Below are positions 1 through 5,529 of a stretch of DNA of 5,529 nucleotides, in pieces. The notes below the pieces were generated by a model. It was not told the origin of the DNA and searched no databases. It was given only the letters and a program-made list of their open reading frames with translations. Origin of the DNA: Elusimicrobiota bacterium (lineage in GTDB: Bacteria; Elusimicrobiota; Elusimicrobia; JACQJN01). Numbering within the stretch: position 1 is the stretch's first letter; every line of letters starts with the position of its first letter. The translations under genes and the position numbers were made by a program. The stretch spans positions 1 through 5,529 of the forward strand of contig JACQJN010000272.1 in assembly GCA_016205085.1 (NCBI GenBank). Reading direction: 5' to 3'.

Positions 1-2
1 AT

Positions 3-893
3 ATTTATCAAAGAAATGAATTCTTTCCTACTCAGGAAACGGTGACCGGCACGCTGCCTGGAAATAAGGAACTGGGCGCCCCCTTTCTTGCCTATGGCTG
101 GGTTCAGGCAAAATATCTTAAGGAAAATTTTATTGAAAAGGCGGAGCGTTTGGAAGATTTTAATTTGGGCAATGAAACCCGCATGCTGTTTGGCTACGCG
201 GGTGAATCGTTCGGTTCTGATCGGAACGGGTTTTTGTATCAGTTGATGGAACATCAAGGCTTCCTCTTGGGGGCCGGCAAGTTTTTGGTCGCGGAGGGGG
301 GAGTTTTGGGAAGGATACCCCAGGATGGAAAAGTGGAAAATGCGCTCTATTTTGGCAGCCTAAACGCCTACTGGAAATATGCCAGTTCTTTTCCTCAAAC
401 GTGGGTATTACATGTGGAGGGGGCTTACGGCCGGAATTTGGACGGCGAAAACCAACTGATTTTAGGAGGTGACAATGGGTTGAGAGGCTACAAAATTCGC
501 TCTTTCACAGGAAATAAATCCATTATGACGAATTTAGAAGGAAGATTTTTCCATCCCAAGGAGGTATTGGCACTGACTTATTTGGGAGGGGCGGTTTTTT
601 TTGATGCGGGCACTGTCGCTCCCCAAGGGCGTCCCATTCTCTGGAAAGAGTTGAAGGCGGACGTGGGAATTGGATTTAGGCTTGGACCCACCCGCTCCGC
701 CTCGGGAACAGTGGCCCGGCTCGATTTATCCTATGCCTTAAATAGAAACCCCGCCGGTGGAAGCCGTTGGGTGGTTTCTTTAGTTTCGGGACATCCCTTC
801 GGTTCTTTCACCAGTTCTATCCGGCATCTTCTCATAGGTCCTGCCACCGATATTCGCGAGGAATCTACCACCATTCGATTCAAACGCAGATAA
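3..893 (+). CDS. Omp85/BamA-TamA-like outer-membrane barrel protein, C-terminal part (5' truncated by window)
   Basis: The frame is open to the left edge, so the GTG at 42 is only an internal valine codon and the true start lies outside the window; 296 residues are visible. Three signatures of the bacterial surface antigen (Omp85/D15) barrel occur in the usual order: LGGDNGLRGY at visible residues 154-163 (the GG..xLRGY motif), FFDAG at 199-203, and RLDLSYAL from 239. Alternating polar/hydrophobic stretches between them look like beta strands. Known members insert barrel proteins or translocate substrates across the outer membrane; no POTRA domain can be seen here, so BamA, TamA or a lone barrel cannot be told apart. 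The last likely strand ends at WVVSLVSGHPF (Phe 266), yet about 30 more residues follow, ending in RFKRR, which is unusual for this superfamily. The gene converges on the minus-strand genes and stops (TAA) directly at the shared terminator. Family assignment is solid; specific function is not. Confidence 0.87.
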   Translation: MYQRNEFFPTQETVTGTLPGNKELGAPFLAYGWVQAKYLKENFIEKAERLEDFNLGNETRMLFGYAGESFGSDRNGFLYQLMEHQGFLLGAGKFLVAEGGVLGRIPQDGKVENALYFGSLNAYWKYASSFPQTWVLHVEGAYGRNLDGENQLILGGDNGLRGYKIRSFTGNKSIMTNLEGRFFHPKEVLALTYLGGAVFFDAGTVAPQGRPILWKELKADVGIGFRLGPTRSASGTVARLDLSYALNRNPAGGSRWVVSLVSGHPFGSFTSSIRHLLIGPATDIREESTTIRFKRR

Positions 894-927
894 AAAAAGC
901 CCCTCCTTTTCTAGCGAGGGGCTTTTT
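894..927. terminator. Bidirectional Rho-independent terminator between convergent genes
   Basis: A perfect 12-bp stem is formed by 894-905 (AAAAAGCCCCTC) and 916-927 (GAGGGGCTTTTT) around a 10-nt loop. The GC-rich core is 7 bp. On the plus strand the stem runs into a T-run, ending the barrel gene at 893. On the minus strand it runs into a seven-T tract, ending the operon whose last stop codon is at 948-950. Its position between two converging stop codons fits a shared terminator. Confidence 0.93.
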
Positions 928-947
928 GTTATAGAACTATTAATTAC

Positions 948-2918
948 TTAGGGATACCTAGTATCTACGTAGGTGTCATCCACTTCCGCAATAGCGTTCG
1001 GTAGACGGATTTCCGGCATCTCTAGGACCATGCCCTTTATTCCCAGTTCTTGGGTGACGGTGTCGATCACGGTAGTCAAGGCCTTTTCTCTGATCCGGTT
1101 ACTCTGCTTAGGCTGCAGGATGCCCACCTCCGGAGAGGGGGTCATCTCGATATAAGGCCCGAAGGAGTTTCCGCTGTAATCAAAGACTTTGAATACCTTG
1201 TACATCTTGCCCTTATATTCCTGCAGGAAGTTCACTCGGATTACCTTCTGGAAGTTTTCATACGACTCGAATGTAACTTTCTGCACATTTTCCGCCAAGA
1301 ACTTTATCCACTGAAGCTCATTATTTTGGTCAATGGCATACAGATGGGCTTCTTTGTTGTCCCCTTGGATATATACGACTCGAGTCCCATCCTGGCTATA
1401 GAAGATGGTCTCTTGCTGGGGTGGAGGTGACGTTTGACCAGGAGCCGGAGCGGAGGTGTAGTAGTTGTTTTCAACGTAATAGTACTGATCTCTATCTGCA
1501 TACCAACCTCTCCACCTGTAGGAATCCCAATACCACCAGCCGTAATCTCGGTAGCATAGCCAAACATTGTGATGGGGATGGTACCACCAGAGATAACCAT
1601 AGTAGTCGTAGTGGTACCAGGTCCAGTAGTCATCGCAGTACACATAGATGATATCGCGATCATAGTAATAGTATATGTTTCGGTTTTGATCGCGGATCCA
1701 TTGCTGCTTTTTGGCGATGACTTCTTTTCGGATAAAATGTCCGTCAAAGACGAATTTTTTGCGTTTCTCCGGACTCAATTCTCCATAGGGGACCCGATTC
1801 TTTTTATCCGGTACGGTGATGAGTTGTTTCTTCCCAAACTCTTGCTGTAATTTGGTGTCAATGAGAGGTTTGTTCTTCATCCTTTCGTCCGTGGGGATTT
1901 TGGGGCTAATGAGCTTGCCCTTGTTTGAGAGTTGTTCCTCTCCGCCTTTTAGGACTGGGGGTTTTTGGGTAGGAGCCGATTTCTTTTTTGCACCTCCTAT
2001 GATGTTTTTGGCATTGTCTCCTGTAGATGGGCCCTTGCCTTTATGGATGTTGTTGTTGCCTCCTTTCTCGGGTTGTTTTCCCTTGAATTCGTCTCCTAAG
2101 TTCGGATTCTTTTCGACAGGATTCTTTCCTATGGGGTCGGCTTTTGGGGTTTCTTTTTTACCCTGATTTGTCCCTTCGGATCTATCTTTTTTCTCATTAC
2201 CCAGGTTTGGACTTTTGTGGATAGGGGTTTCTTTGGGTGATTCCTTTTTACCCTGATTGGTATTTCCGGACTTCCCCCTTTTCTCATTTCCTAGATTCGG
2301 ACTTTTGTGGACAGGGGTTTCTTTGGGTGATTCCTTTTTTACAGGGGGGGTGTAAGATCCACCATCCTTTCGGCCATGGCTGGTGCCGGAGGTATTTTTA
2401 TTGCCTGTTTCAGCTGAGCCGCTAGACCCACCCGAATTGGAGGGGCCACCCTTATTCCCACTGCCGCTAGACGGGCCGCTGCCTTTGGAGCTCCCGGCCT
2501 TAGAAGCTTCCAGGACAGGACTGGATTGTTCCTCTTCATGTTTTGTCTCTTTCTGAACTACAGGAGGAGGTGGAGGTGTGTACTCTTTCTCAATCACAGG
2601 GCTGGGAGGAGTATATTCCTCTTCTTTAGTTTCCTGGCGGGTTTCTTCGTGCCTGGTTTCTTGAGGAGGTTCATATCTTGGTTCTTCTTTTGGAGGGGAT
2701 TCGTGCTTAGGTTCTTCACGAGTTTCCTCACGTTTGGTTTCTTCGTGCTTGGTTTCCTCGTGCTTCGGTTCTTCCCGTTTAGGCGGATCATCCCGTTTGA
2801 TTTCCTTTTTGGATTCACTGCTACTCTCGTCGCCCTTCTTACCTCCCCCGCCTTTTTGAGCGTAACCGATATTGACTGTGAGGAGTACTACGATAAGTAA
2901 AATAAGCCCTTTTTTCAT
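948..2918 (-). CDS. Exported low-complexity protein with 30-residue repeats and a Tyr/Trp-rich segment, function unknown
   Basis: A 656-residue protein I do not recognise. The ATG at 2918 follows an AGGAGG site (2926-2931) with 8-nt spacing. Residues 1-20 are a Sec signal peptide (MKKGLILLI...), with likely cleavage after GYA; there is no lipobox, so it is probably not a lipoprotein. In order: a charged E/K/T/P region with pentapeptide-like KHEET units (about 47-97); two proline repeats starting EYTPP (101-123); a Ser/Gly/Asn-rich stretch (about 133-188); a 30-residue repeat starting KKESPKETP at 194 and 224, with a decayed third copy from 254; a basic linker; an aromatic segment (411-489) with 23 Tyr and 10 Trp in 79 residues; a Pro/Gln linker; and a more ordinary, probably folded C-terminus (about 503-656). 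The first half should be disordered. The stalk-like layout suggests a cell-envelope or extracellular structural or binding role (inference). It lies 19 bp downstream of the cysteine-repeat gene, is probably cotranscribed with it, and is the last gene before the terminator. Confidence 0.88.
   Translation of the reverse strand: MKKGLILLIVVLLTVNIGYAQKGGGGKKGDESSSESKKEIKRDDPPKREEPKHEETKHEETKREETREEPKHESPPKEEPRYEPPQETRHEETRQETKEEEYTPPSPVIEKEYTPPPPPVVQKETKHEEEQSSPVLEASKAGSSKGSGPSSGSGNKGGPSNSGGSSGSAETGNKNTSGTSHGRKDGGSYTPPVKKESPKETPVHKSPNLGNEKRGKSGNTNQGKKESPKETPIHKSPNLGNEKKDRSEGTNQGKKETPKADPIGKNPVEKNPNLGDEFKGKQPEKGGNNNIHKGKGPSTGDNAKNIIGGAKKKSAPTQKPPVLKGGEEQLSNKGKLISPKIPTDERMKNKPLIDTKLQQEFGKKQLITVPDKKNRVPYGELSPEKRKKFVFDGHFIRKEVIAKKQQWIRDQNRNIYYYYDRDIIYVYCDDYWTWYHYDYYGYLWWYHPHHNVWLCYRDYGWWYWDSYRWRGWYADRDQYYYVENNYYTSAPAPGQTSPPPQQETIFYSQDGTRVVYIQGDNKEAHLYAIDQNNELQWIKFLAENVQKVTFESYENFQKVIRVNFLQEYKGKMYKVFKVFDYSGNSFGPYIEMTPSPEVGILQPKQSNRIREKALTTVIDTVTQELGIKGMVLEMPEIRLPNAIAEVDDTYVDTRYP
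2160..2339 (-). repeat. 90-bp tandem repeat, two copies, inside the 656-residue protein gene
   Basis: Copies at 2250-2339 and 2160-2249 encode residues 194-223 and 224-253; each begins KKESPKETP and continues with HKSPNLGNEK. The first 41 bp in reading direction (2299-2339 against 2209-2249) differ at one base only (2312 against 2222), while the remainder of each unit has diverged more. A degenerate third unit follows in about 2094-2159 (KKETPKADP, then NPNLGDE after a short insertion). This points to in-frame duplication, possibly still active by slippage or recombination. Confidence 0.85.
2628..2780 (-). repeat. Short 15-bp-type repeats coding for charged KHEET pentapeptides
   Basis: Residues about 47-97 of the 656-residue protein are built from variants of K-H/R-E-E-T/P: KHEET twice (52-61), KREET (62-66), then REEP, KHESP, KEEP and ETRHEET forms. 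The corresponding DNA shows degenerate 15-bp periodicity. Such charged, proline-punctuated stretches are expected to be extended and disordered. This is a coding low-complexity tract and not a separate genetic element. Confidence 0.7.
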
Positions 2919-2925
2919 GATACTT

Positions 2926-2931
2926 TCCTCC
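2926..2931 (-). promoter_or_regulatory. Ribosome-binding site of the 656-residue exported protein
   Basis: AGGAGG on the minus strand lies 8 nt from the ATG at 2918. It sits inside the 19-bp gap after the stop codon of the upstream gene (2938-2940), so this gene is initiated independently even if cotranscribed. The same spacing and core are used by the gene before it. Confidence 0.85.
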
Positions 2932-2937
2932 TTATTT

Positions 2938-4206
2938 TTAATGTCCTGATTTCCTTAATATAGAACCACCTGTCGAAGCCTTGGTTCTTCTGGTACCAAA
3001 GAGGCCGGCGTTGGCTTTAGATATTGCCGGTTTGCTTATTGCTGCGGAGCTTGTCGCTTTTCCCAACCCGCTTCCTGATTTGGCAAGTGCCATCGCTCCT
3101 GAAAAAAGGCTGGCAAATTGACCTTTTTCAGAGCATAGAGTCGCTTTTTCAAATGCGGCCATGTCGCCAGGTGTCTTGTTGAAGCAGACGTCCATAGGGG
3201 CTGTCGATGTGGCTCCTGAACAAAGTAGCGCCGATTCGGTGTAGCCCAAGGAGTCCGGAGTGGCGTTATAGCAATCCATGGGTGCCAAAGAAGCAGCTCC
3301 GGCGCAGAGAAGCGCTGAGTTCTCTATGCTCAAATCTTCAGGAGTAGCATTGAAGCAATCGATAGGAGCATAATCGATGGCCGCGGAGCAGAGCACGGAG
3401 GCATCCGGGGTGCTGATGGCCACCGAGGCCGCATCGAAGCAGTCCATGGGCGCGGTTTTAGAGATGGATCCAGAGCAGAGCACTGCGGAATCGAATTGGC
3501 TTAAATCTATGGGAGTTTCAAAGTAGCAATCTACGGGGGTCGTTGCTGAAATGGCTCCAGAACAGAGCATTGCGGAGTCTGCTTCGTTTAATGAGGTGGG
3601 AGTTTCTCCGTAACAATCAATAGGTGTTAAGGAAGTGTCTCCGGAGCACAATACCGAAGCGTTGGCTGTTGTCAAAGAGTAGGTGTCACCAACCGCGGAG
3701 TTGTAACAGGCAATGGGGCCGCCAGACACATCTGTTGCAGCGCACAGTATGGTGGCATTAGTGGAACCTATGGTACTCCGAACGCCATTGTAGCAGGCGA
3801 CGGGAGGAATAGCCTCTACCACCGGAGGGATGGGGTTAGTAGATTTGTTGCCGCCGCAGGAGGACAAAATGCATGATCCGGCTATTGCTGCGTCCAGTAC
3901 AAAGAGTTCGGGGAGGGGTATATGCGCTGCCCCATAAGCAATTACACCCAAAGTAACCAAATCCTCTTTGAGGCTGGTTCCTTTTCTTTTGTCGGGATCG
4001 AGCTCTACATAAGTTTTGTCTGCTGGAACTGAGTTGGTAAAGCTGGGTTTGAGCAAGTTTATCTTCTGGAGCTTGTTAAAATTCTCCGCTGCCTTAGCTT
4101 TTAGTTCGGAGTCGCTATCGGATGCCGCTTGAATGTGCGTGATGCCGGGATAGGAGATCACGGAAAGTGTAACCAACAACATTGCGAACAGTTTTTTAAT
4201 TTTCAT
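2938..4206 (-). CDS. Exported protein with eight tandem two-cysteine repeats, function unknown
   Basis: I choose the ATG at 4206 (422 residues, MKIKKLF...) and not the in-frame ATG at 4222-4224, because AGGAGG (4215-4220) lies 8 nt before 4206 and would fall inside the longer reading. Residues 1-27 are a Sec signal peptide, with likely cleavage in IQAAS. A lysine-containing region (about 30-80) is followed by a hydrophobic stretch (about 83-116) ending in the lipobox-like LSSC-GG at 114-119, then a Pro-rich linker (NPIPPVVEAIPPV). From residue 135 to about 361 there are eight repeats of 28-31 residues, consensus P-I/M-D-C-Y/F-N-x-TP-x9-A-x-LCSGA. Cysteines fall at 138/155, 167/187, 198/215, 227/244, 256/273, 284/301, 312/329 and 341/358. 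The tail (about 365-422) is basic and Ala/Ser/Gly-rich. Outside the cytoplasm the paired cysteines could form disulfides, one or more per repeat (inference). No enzyme motif is seen. It is the first gene of a probable two-gene operon with the 656-residue exported protein. Confidence 0.88.
   Translation of the reverse strand: MKIKKLFAMLLVTLSVISYPGITHIQAASDSDSELKAKAAENFNKLQKINLLKPSFTNSVPADKTYVELDPDKRKGTSLKEDLVTLGVIAYGAAHIPLPELFVLDAAIAGSCILSSCGGNKSTNPIPPVVEAIPPVACYNGVRSTIGSTNATILCAATDVSGGPIACYNSAVGDTYSLTTANASVLCSGDTSLTPIDCYGETPTSLNEADSAMLCSGAISATTPVDCYFETPIDLSQFDSAVLCSGSISKTAPMDCFDAASVAISTPDASVLCSAAIDYAPIDCFNATPEDLSIENSALLCAGAASLAPMDCYNATPDSLGYTESALLCSGATSTAPMDVCFNKTPGDMAAFEKATLCSEKGQFASLFSGAMALAKSGSGLGKATSSAAISKPAISKANAGLFGTRRTKASTGGSILRKSGH
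3124..3804 (-). repeat. Array of eight 28-31-codon repeats encoding two-cysteine units
   Basis: This stretch encodes the cysteine-repeat array of the 422-residue protein. Within a unit the two cysteines are 17 residues apart, except in the second unit (20); the second cysteine of one unit and the first of the next are 11-12 apart. Recurring strings are PMDCYNATP, PIDCFNATP, SALLCSGA and ASVLCS. The first two units are the most divergent; the last has an inserted Val (PMDVCF). The DNA copies have drifted far more than the protein pattern, which suggests an old duplication held by selection. Confidence 0.88.
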
Positions 4207-4346
4207 CTTAGCATCCTCCTGCATAACTGAATTTTGGCTTTTTAACGGGGAAGACTATAGAGTCAAAGGTCCTAGAAAGTGGTCGTTTTTTGACCTATGA
4301 TTTTACTAGGCCCTTCGTTTGATCTCAGTAGGACTTTTGACCTACT
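4207..4346 (-). promoter_or_regulatory. Intergenic leader with overlapping direct and inverted repeats of a TAGGTCAAAA motif
   Basis: The 135-bp gap between the MEMO-AMMECR1 stop and the cysteine-repeat gene holds several related signals, all read here on the minus strand. TAGGTCAAAA occurs twice (4344-4335 and 4297-4288). AGTAGG (4346-4341) pairs with CCTACT (4332-4327). The stretch 4342-4329 is an inverted copy of 4274-4261 (12 of 14 positions). Shorter possible stems are GGCCTA with TAGGTC and GGTC with GACC. A TATAGT at 4259-4254 could be a -10 box, but no good -35 is correctly spaced, so the promoter is tentative. There is no GC-rich hairpin plus T-run, so no clear terminator for the upstream gene. 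The repeats could be operators or a folded leader; the sequence does not decide which. Confidence 0.5.
4215..4220 (-). promoter_or_regulatory. Ribosome-binding site that decides the start of the cysteine-repeat gene
   Basis: AGGAGG on the minus strand ends 8 nt before the ATG at 4206. An earlier in-frame ATG at 4222-4224 would make this site part of the coding sequence and add MQEDAK, an acidic lead that spoils the basic start of the signal peptide. The downstream ATG is therefore preferred. Confidence 0.85.
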
Positions 4347-5529
4347 CTGAAAATTCTTCTACGGTAAATGTCAGTAGGTGCGTTTGAGAATTTTTCCAGC
4401 AATCGCGGGGAAGATTTGCTTTTTGGCTGCACAGCTCGGATAAGAAATTTGATTTGTCTGGGATCTGTTCCCAAACCTGAGGCAGAAAAAGTCCTGATTT
4501 GTCACCTTGAAATAGAAGGACTCCATGTTTGGTCGGTTGTATGGTTTCCGGACTTTTTGCCTGTTGATAGAAGGAGAGCTTGGAGATTTCTATTTTAAGG
4601 TTGGGAAGCTCTTCTAAAGTCACAGGCTGAAATCGGTGGTCTTCCACGGCGCTGGCTACCGCAAATCTTTGGACGGCTTCCGCCAGGGGAAGTTGAGGCT
4701 GCGTACTTCCAACGCAGCCTCTTAAATCTTGACCCGGAGAAGCTCCCCGTTTTTTCAGTGTGACAAACACATTGGCGGGCAGGTTGAAATCAATGTCTTC
4801 CCAAAGCTTGGGCTCAGGAGACCAGGTTTGTTTTATTTCAGCTTGTTCTGCCGGTGAATCCGGATTGGGCGCTCTTGGCGGTTTTTTTAAAAAGTCCTCT
4901 ATGCTTTGGCGCGCGAGCTTAAGAAGCGTTTGTTTTTGGGTAAAAGTCAGAGGATGTGGATCCGAGATAAAAGACTTATTTTTAGTCCAAAGTGCCGTCG
5001 CGTAGCCGACGGCCTTATTGGGATCTCCATTTTCCAACATTCCCGAATTAGTGTAGGAAACAAGAACGGTTTGGTTGGCCTCCAATTCCTTAAAGGCAAA
5101 GAGTGCAGTCAGGAGCGCTGCTTCCCCGCAGTAGGTGGTTCCCAATTTCGGGCCTCCACGCCTGAGCAAGATTCGGTTGGTAAGCCAGAAATAGAGGGGA
5201 TCCTCTATGGAAGGGGGCAGGGCTTTTAATGAGGAGCTGTCCACCAGGTTGGCTGTGTCCTTGTCGGGATAGTGGGATAAATCCGTGGAAATTAAAATGA
5301 GGACTCCAGGAGTTTTGGCTATCTCCGAGATGGCTTTTCCAACCGCTTGAGAAATATCGGGATATTGAGTGTTGAGAAGAAGAGGGACCAGGGTAAATTT
5401 TTTAAGCACTTTTTGGAGGAAAGGGATTTGCACCTCTATGGAATGTTCTCCTTTATAAGGTTTGAGGTTATTCTCGATCAACGGTGAAAGATGGATCAGA
5501 TGTTTGGCCAAATCGGTATTGATAGGGAC
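4342..5529 (-). CDS. MEMO-AMMECR1 fusion (AmmeMemoRadiSam proteins B and A), N-terminus outside window
   Basis: The frame is open to the right edge, reading VPINTDLAKHL, so the TTG near 5511 is not the start; 395 residues are visible. Residues 1 to about 183 are a MEMO domain, related to class III extradiol dioxygenases: EHSIEVQIPFLQ (28-39, with the conserved His 29), STDLSHY (81-87), a CGEAALL loop with Cys 134 at the place of the conserved MEMO cysteine, and GDPNKAVGYA (168-177). Residues about 193-395 are an AMMECR1 domain: the hallmark LRGCVG (269-274), DHRFQPVTLEELPNLKIEIS (297-316), GLFLPQVW (346-353) and a C-terminal FLSELC...CW segment. In many prokaryotes these families occur together with a radical SAM enzyme, as separate genes or fused; the reaction is unknown. 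A putative metal site is kept, as far as visible. A Pro/Glu-rich stretch (about 215-245) inside the AMMECR1 part seems longer than usual. No signal peptide can be judged. The protein is probably cytoplasmic and lies upstream of the exported pair on the same strand. Confidence 0.93.
   Translation of the reverse strand, partial: VPINTDLAKHLIHLSPLIENNLKPYKGEHSIEVQIPFLQKVLKKFTLVPLLLNTQYPDISQAVGKAISEIAKTPGVLILISTDLSHYPDKDTANLVDSSSLKALPPSIEDPLYFWLTNRILLRRGGPKLGTTYCGEAALLTALFAFKELEANQTVLVSYTNSGMLENGDPNKAVGYATALWTKNKSFISDPHPLTFTQKQTLLKLARQSIEDFLKKPPRAPNPDSPAEQAEIKQTWSPEPKLWEDIDFNLPANVFVTLKKRGASPGQDLRGCVGSTQPQLPLAEAVQRFAVASAVEDHRFQPVTLEELPNLKIEISKLSFYQQAKSPETIQPTKHGVLLFQGDKSGLFLPQVWEQIPDKSNFLSELCSQKANLPRDCWKNSQTHLLTFTVEEFSE

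Noticed and set aside
42..893. A complete 283-residue gene starting at the GTG at 42
   Set aside because: The frame stays open to the left edge (reading IYQRNEFFPTQET before the valine) and no RBS precedes position 42; the gene is simply cut by the window.
1050..1430. Plus-strand open frame of 126 codons
   Set aside because: It lies antisense to the conserved-looking C-terminal region of the 656-residue protein and has no RBS and no plausible protein pattern.
1304..1747. Minus-strand 147-codon frame rich in Thr and Ile
   Set aside because: It is an out-of-frame reading of the Tyr/Trp-rich segment; composition follows from TAC/TGG codons shifted by one base.
2526..2900. Plus-strand open frame of 124 codons rich in Phe, resembling a membrane protein
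   Set aside because: The Phe/Leu richness is just the complement of the Glu/Lys codons of the exported protein on the other strand; no RBS and no independent support.
3124..3804. CRISPR array, suggested by regular repeats
   Set aside because: The repeats are in-frame, degenerate at the DNA level and lie inside a protein-coding gene with a clear signal peptide; there are no short identical repeats with unique spacers.
4243..4266. Standard promoter with TTGACT as -35 box
   Set aside because: At 15-18 nt after TTGACT there is no acceptable -10 box; the better TATAGT lies only 2 nt downstream of it, so the pair cannot work as a normal promoter.
4261..4342. Inverted repeat as insertion-sequence ends or a small mobile element
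   Set aside because: The arms are imperfect, the enclosed stretch is only about 54 bp, there is no target-site duplication and no transposase.
4342..5511. A complete gene starting at the TTG at 5511
   Set aside because: Upstream codons read VPINTD, which continues the MEMO domain, and the domain's N-terminal part with its first conserved His is missing, so the start lies beyond 5529.

Overview
The window comes from a diderm (outer-membrane-bearing) bacterium. The evidence is an Omp85-type outer-membrane barrel at one end and two exported proteins with Sec signal peptides in the middle. Base composition is close to balanced and Shine-Dalgarno sites are strong (AGGAGG). I cannot fix the phylum. 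The cysteine-repeat protein vaguely recalls secreted proteins of predatory and environmental delta-type lineages, but that is an impression and not evidence.

Layout. (1) Positions 3-893, plus strand: the C-terminal part of a BamA/TamA-like (Omp85 superfamily) barrel protein that starts off the left edge. (2) Positions 894-927: a symmetric GC-rich hairpin with T-tracts on both sides, a bidirectional terminator between converging genes. (3) Positions 948-2918, minus strand: a 656-residue exported protein of unknown function. It has a long charged and Pro/Ser/Gly-rich disordered half, two near-identical 30-residue repeats plus a degenerate third, an extremely Tyr/Trp-rich segment and a folded-looking C-terminus. 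(4) Positions 2938-4206, minus strand: a 422-residue exported protein with eight tandem two-cysteine repeats. (5) Positions 4207-4341: a 135-bp gap with several overlapping direct and inverted copies of a TAGGTCAAAA/TAGGAC-type motif. (6) Positions 4342-5529, minus strand: the C-terminal 395 residues of a MEMO-AMMECR1 fusion (AmmeMemoRadiSam proteins B and A in one chain), cut by the right edge.

How they fit together. The two exported proteins lie 19 bp apart, each behind a consensus ribosome-binding site, and very probably form one transcriptional unit ending at the shared terminator. They may act together at the cell surface or in the periplasm; no enzymatic motif was recognised in either. 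The MEMO-AMMECR1 gene lies upstream on the same strand with no obvious terminator after it, so read-through is possible, but its putative cytoplasmic role gives no clear link to the exported pair. The most novel material is the cysteine-repeat/aromatic-rich pair and the repeat-dense gap in front of it.
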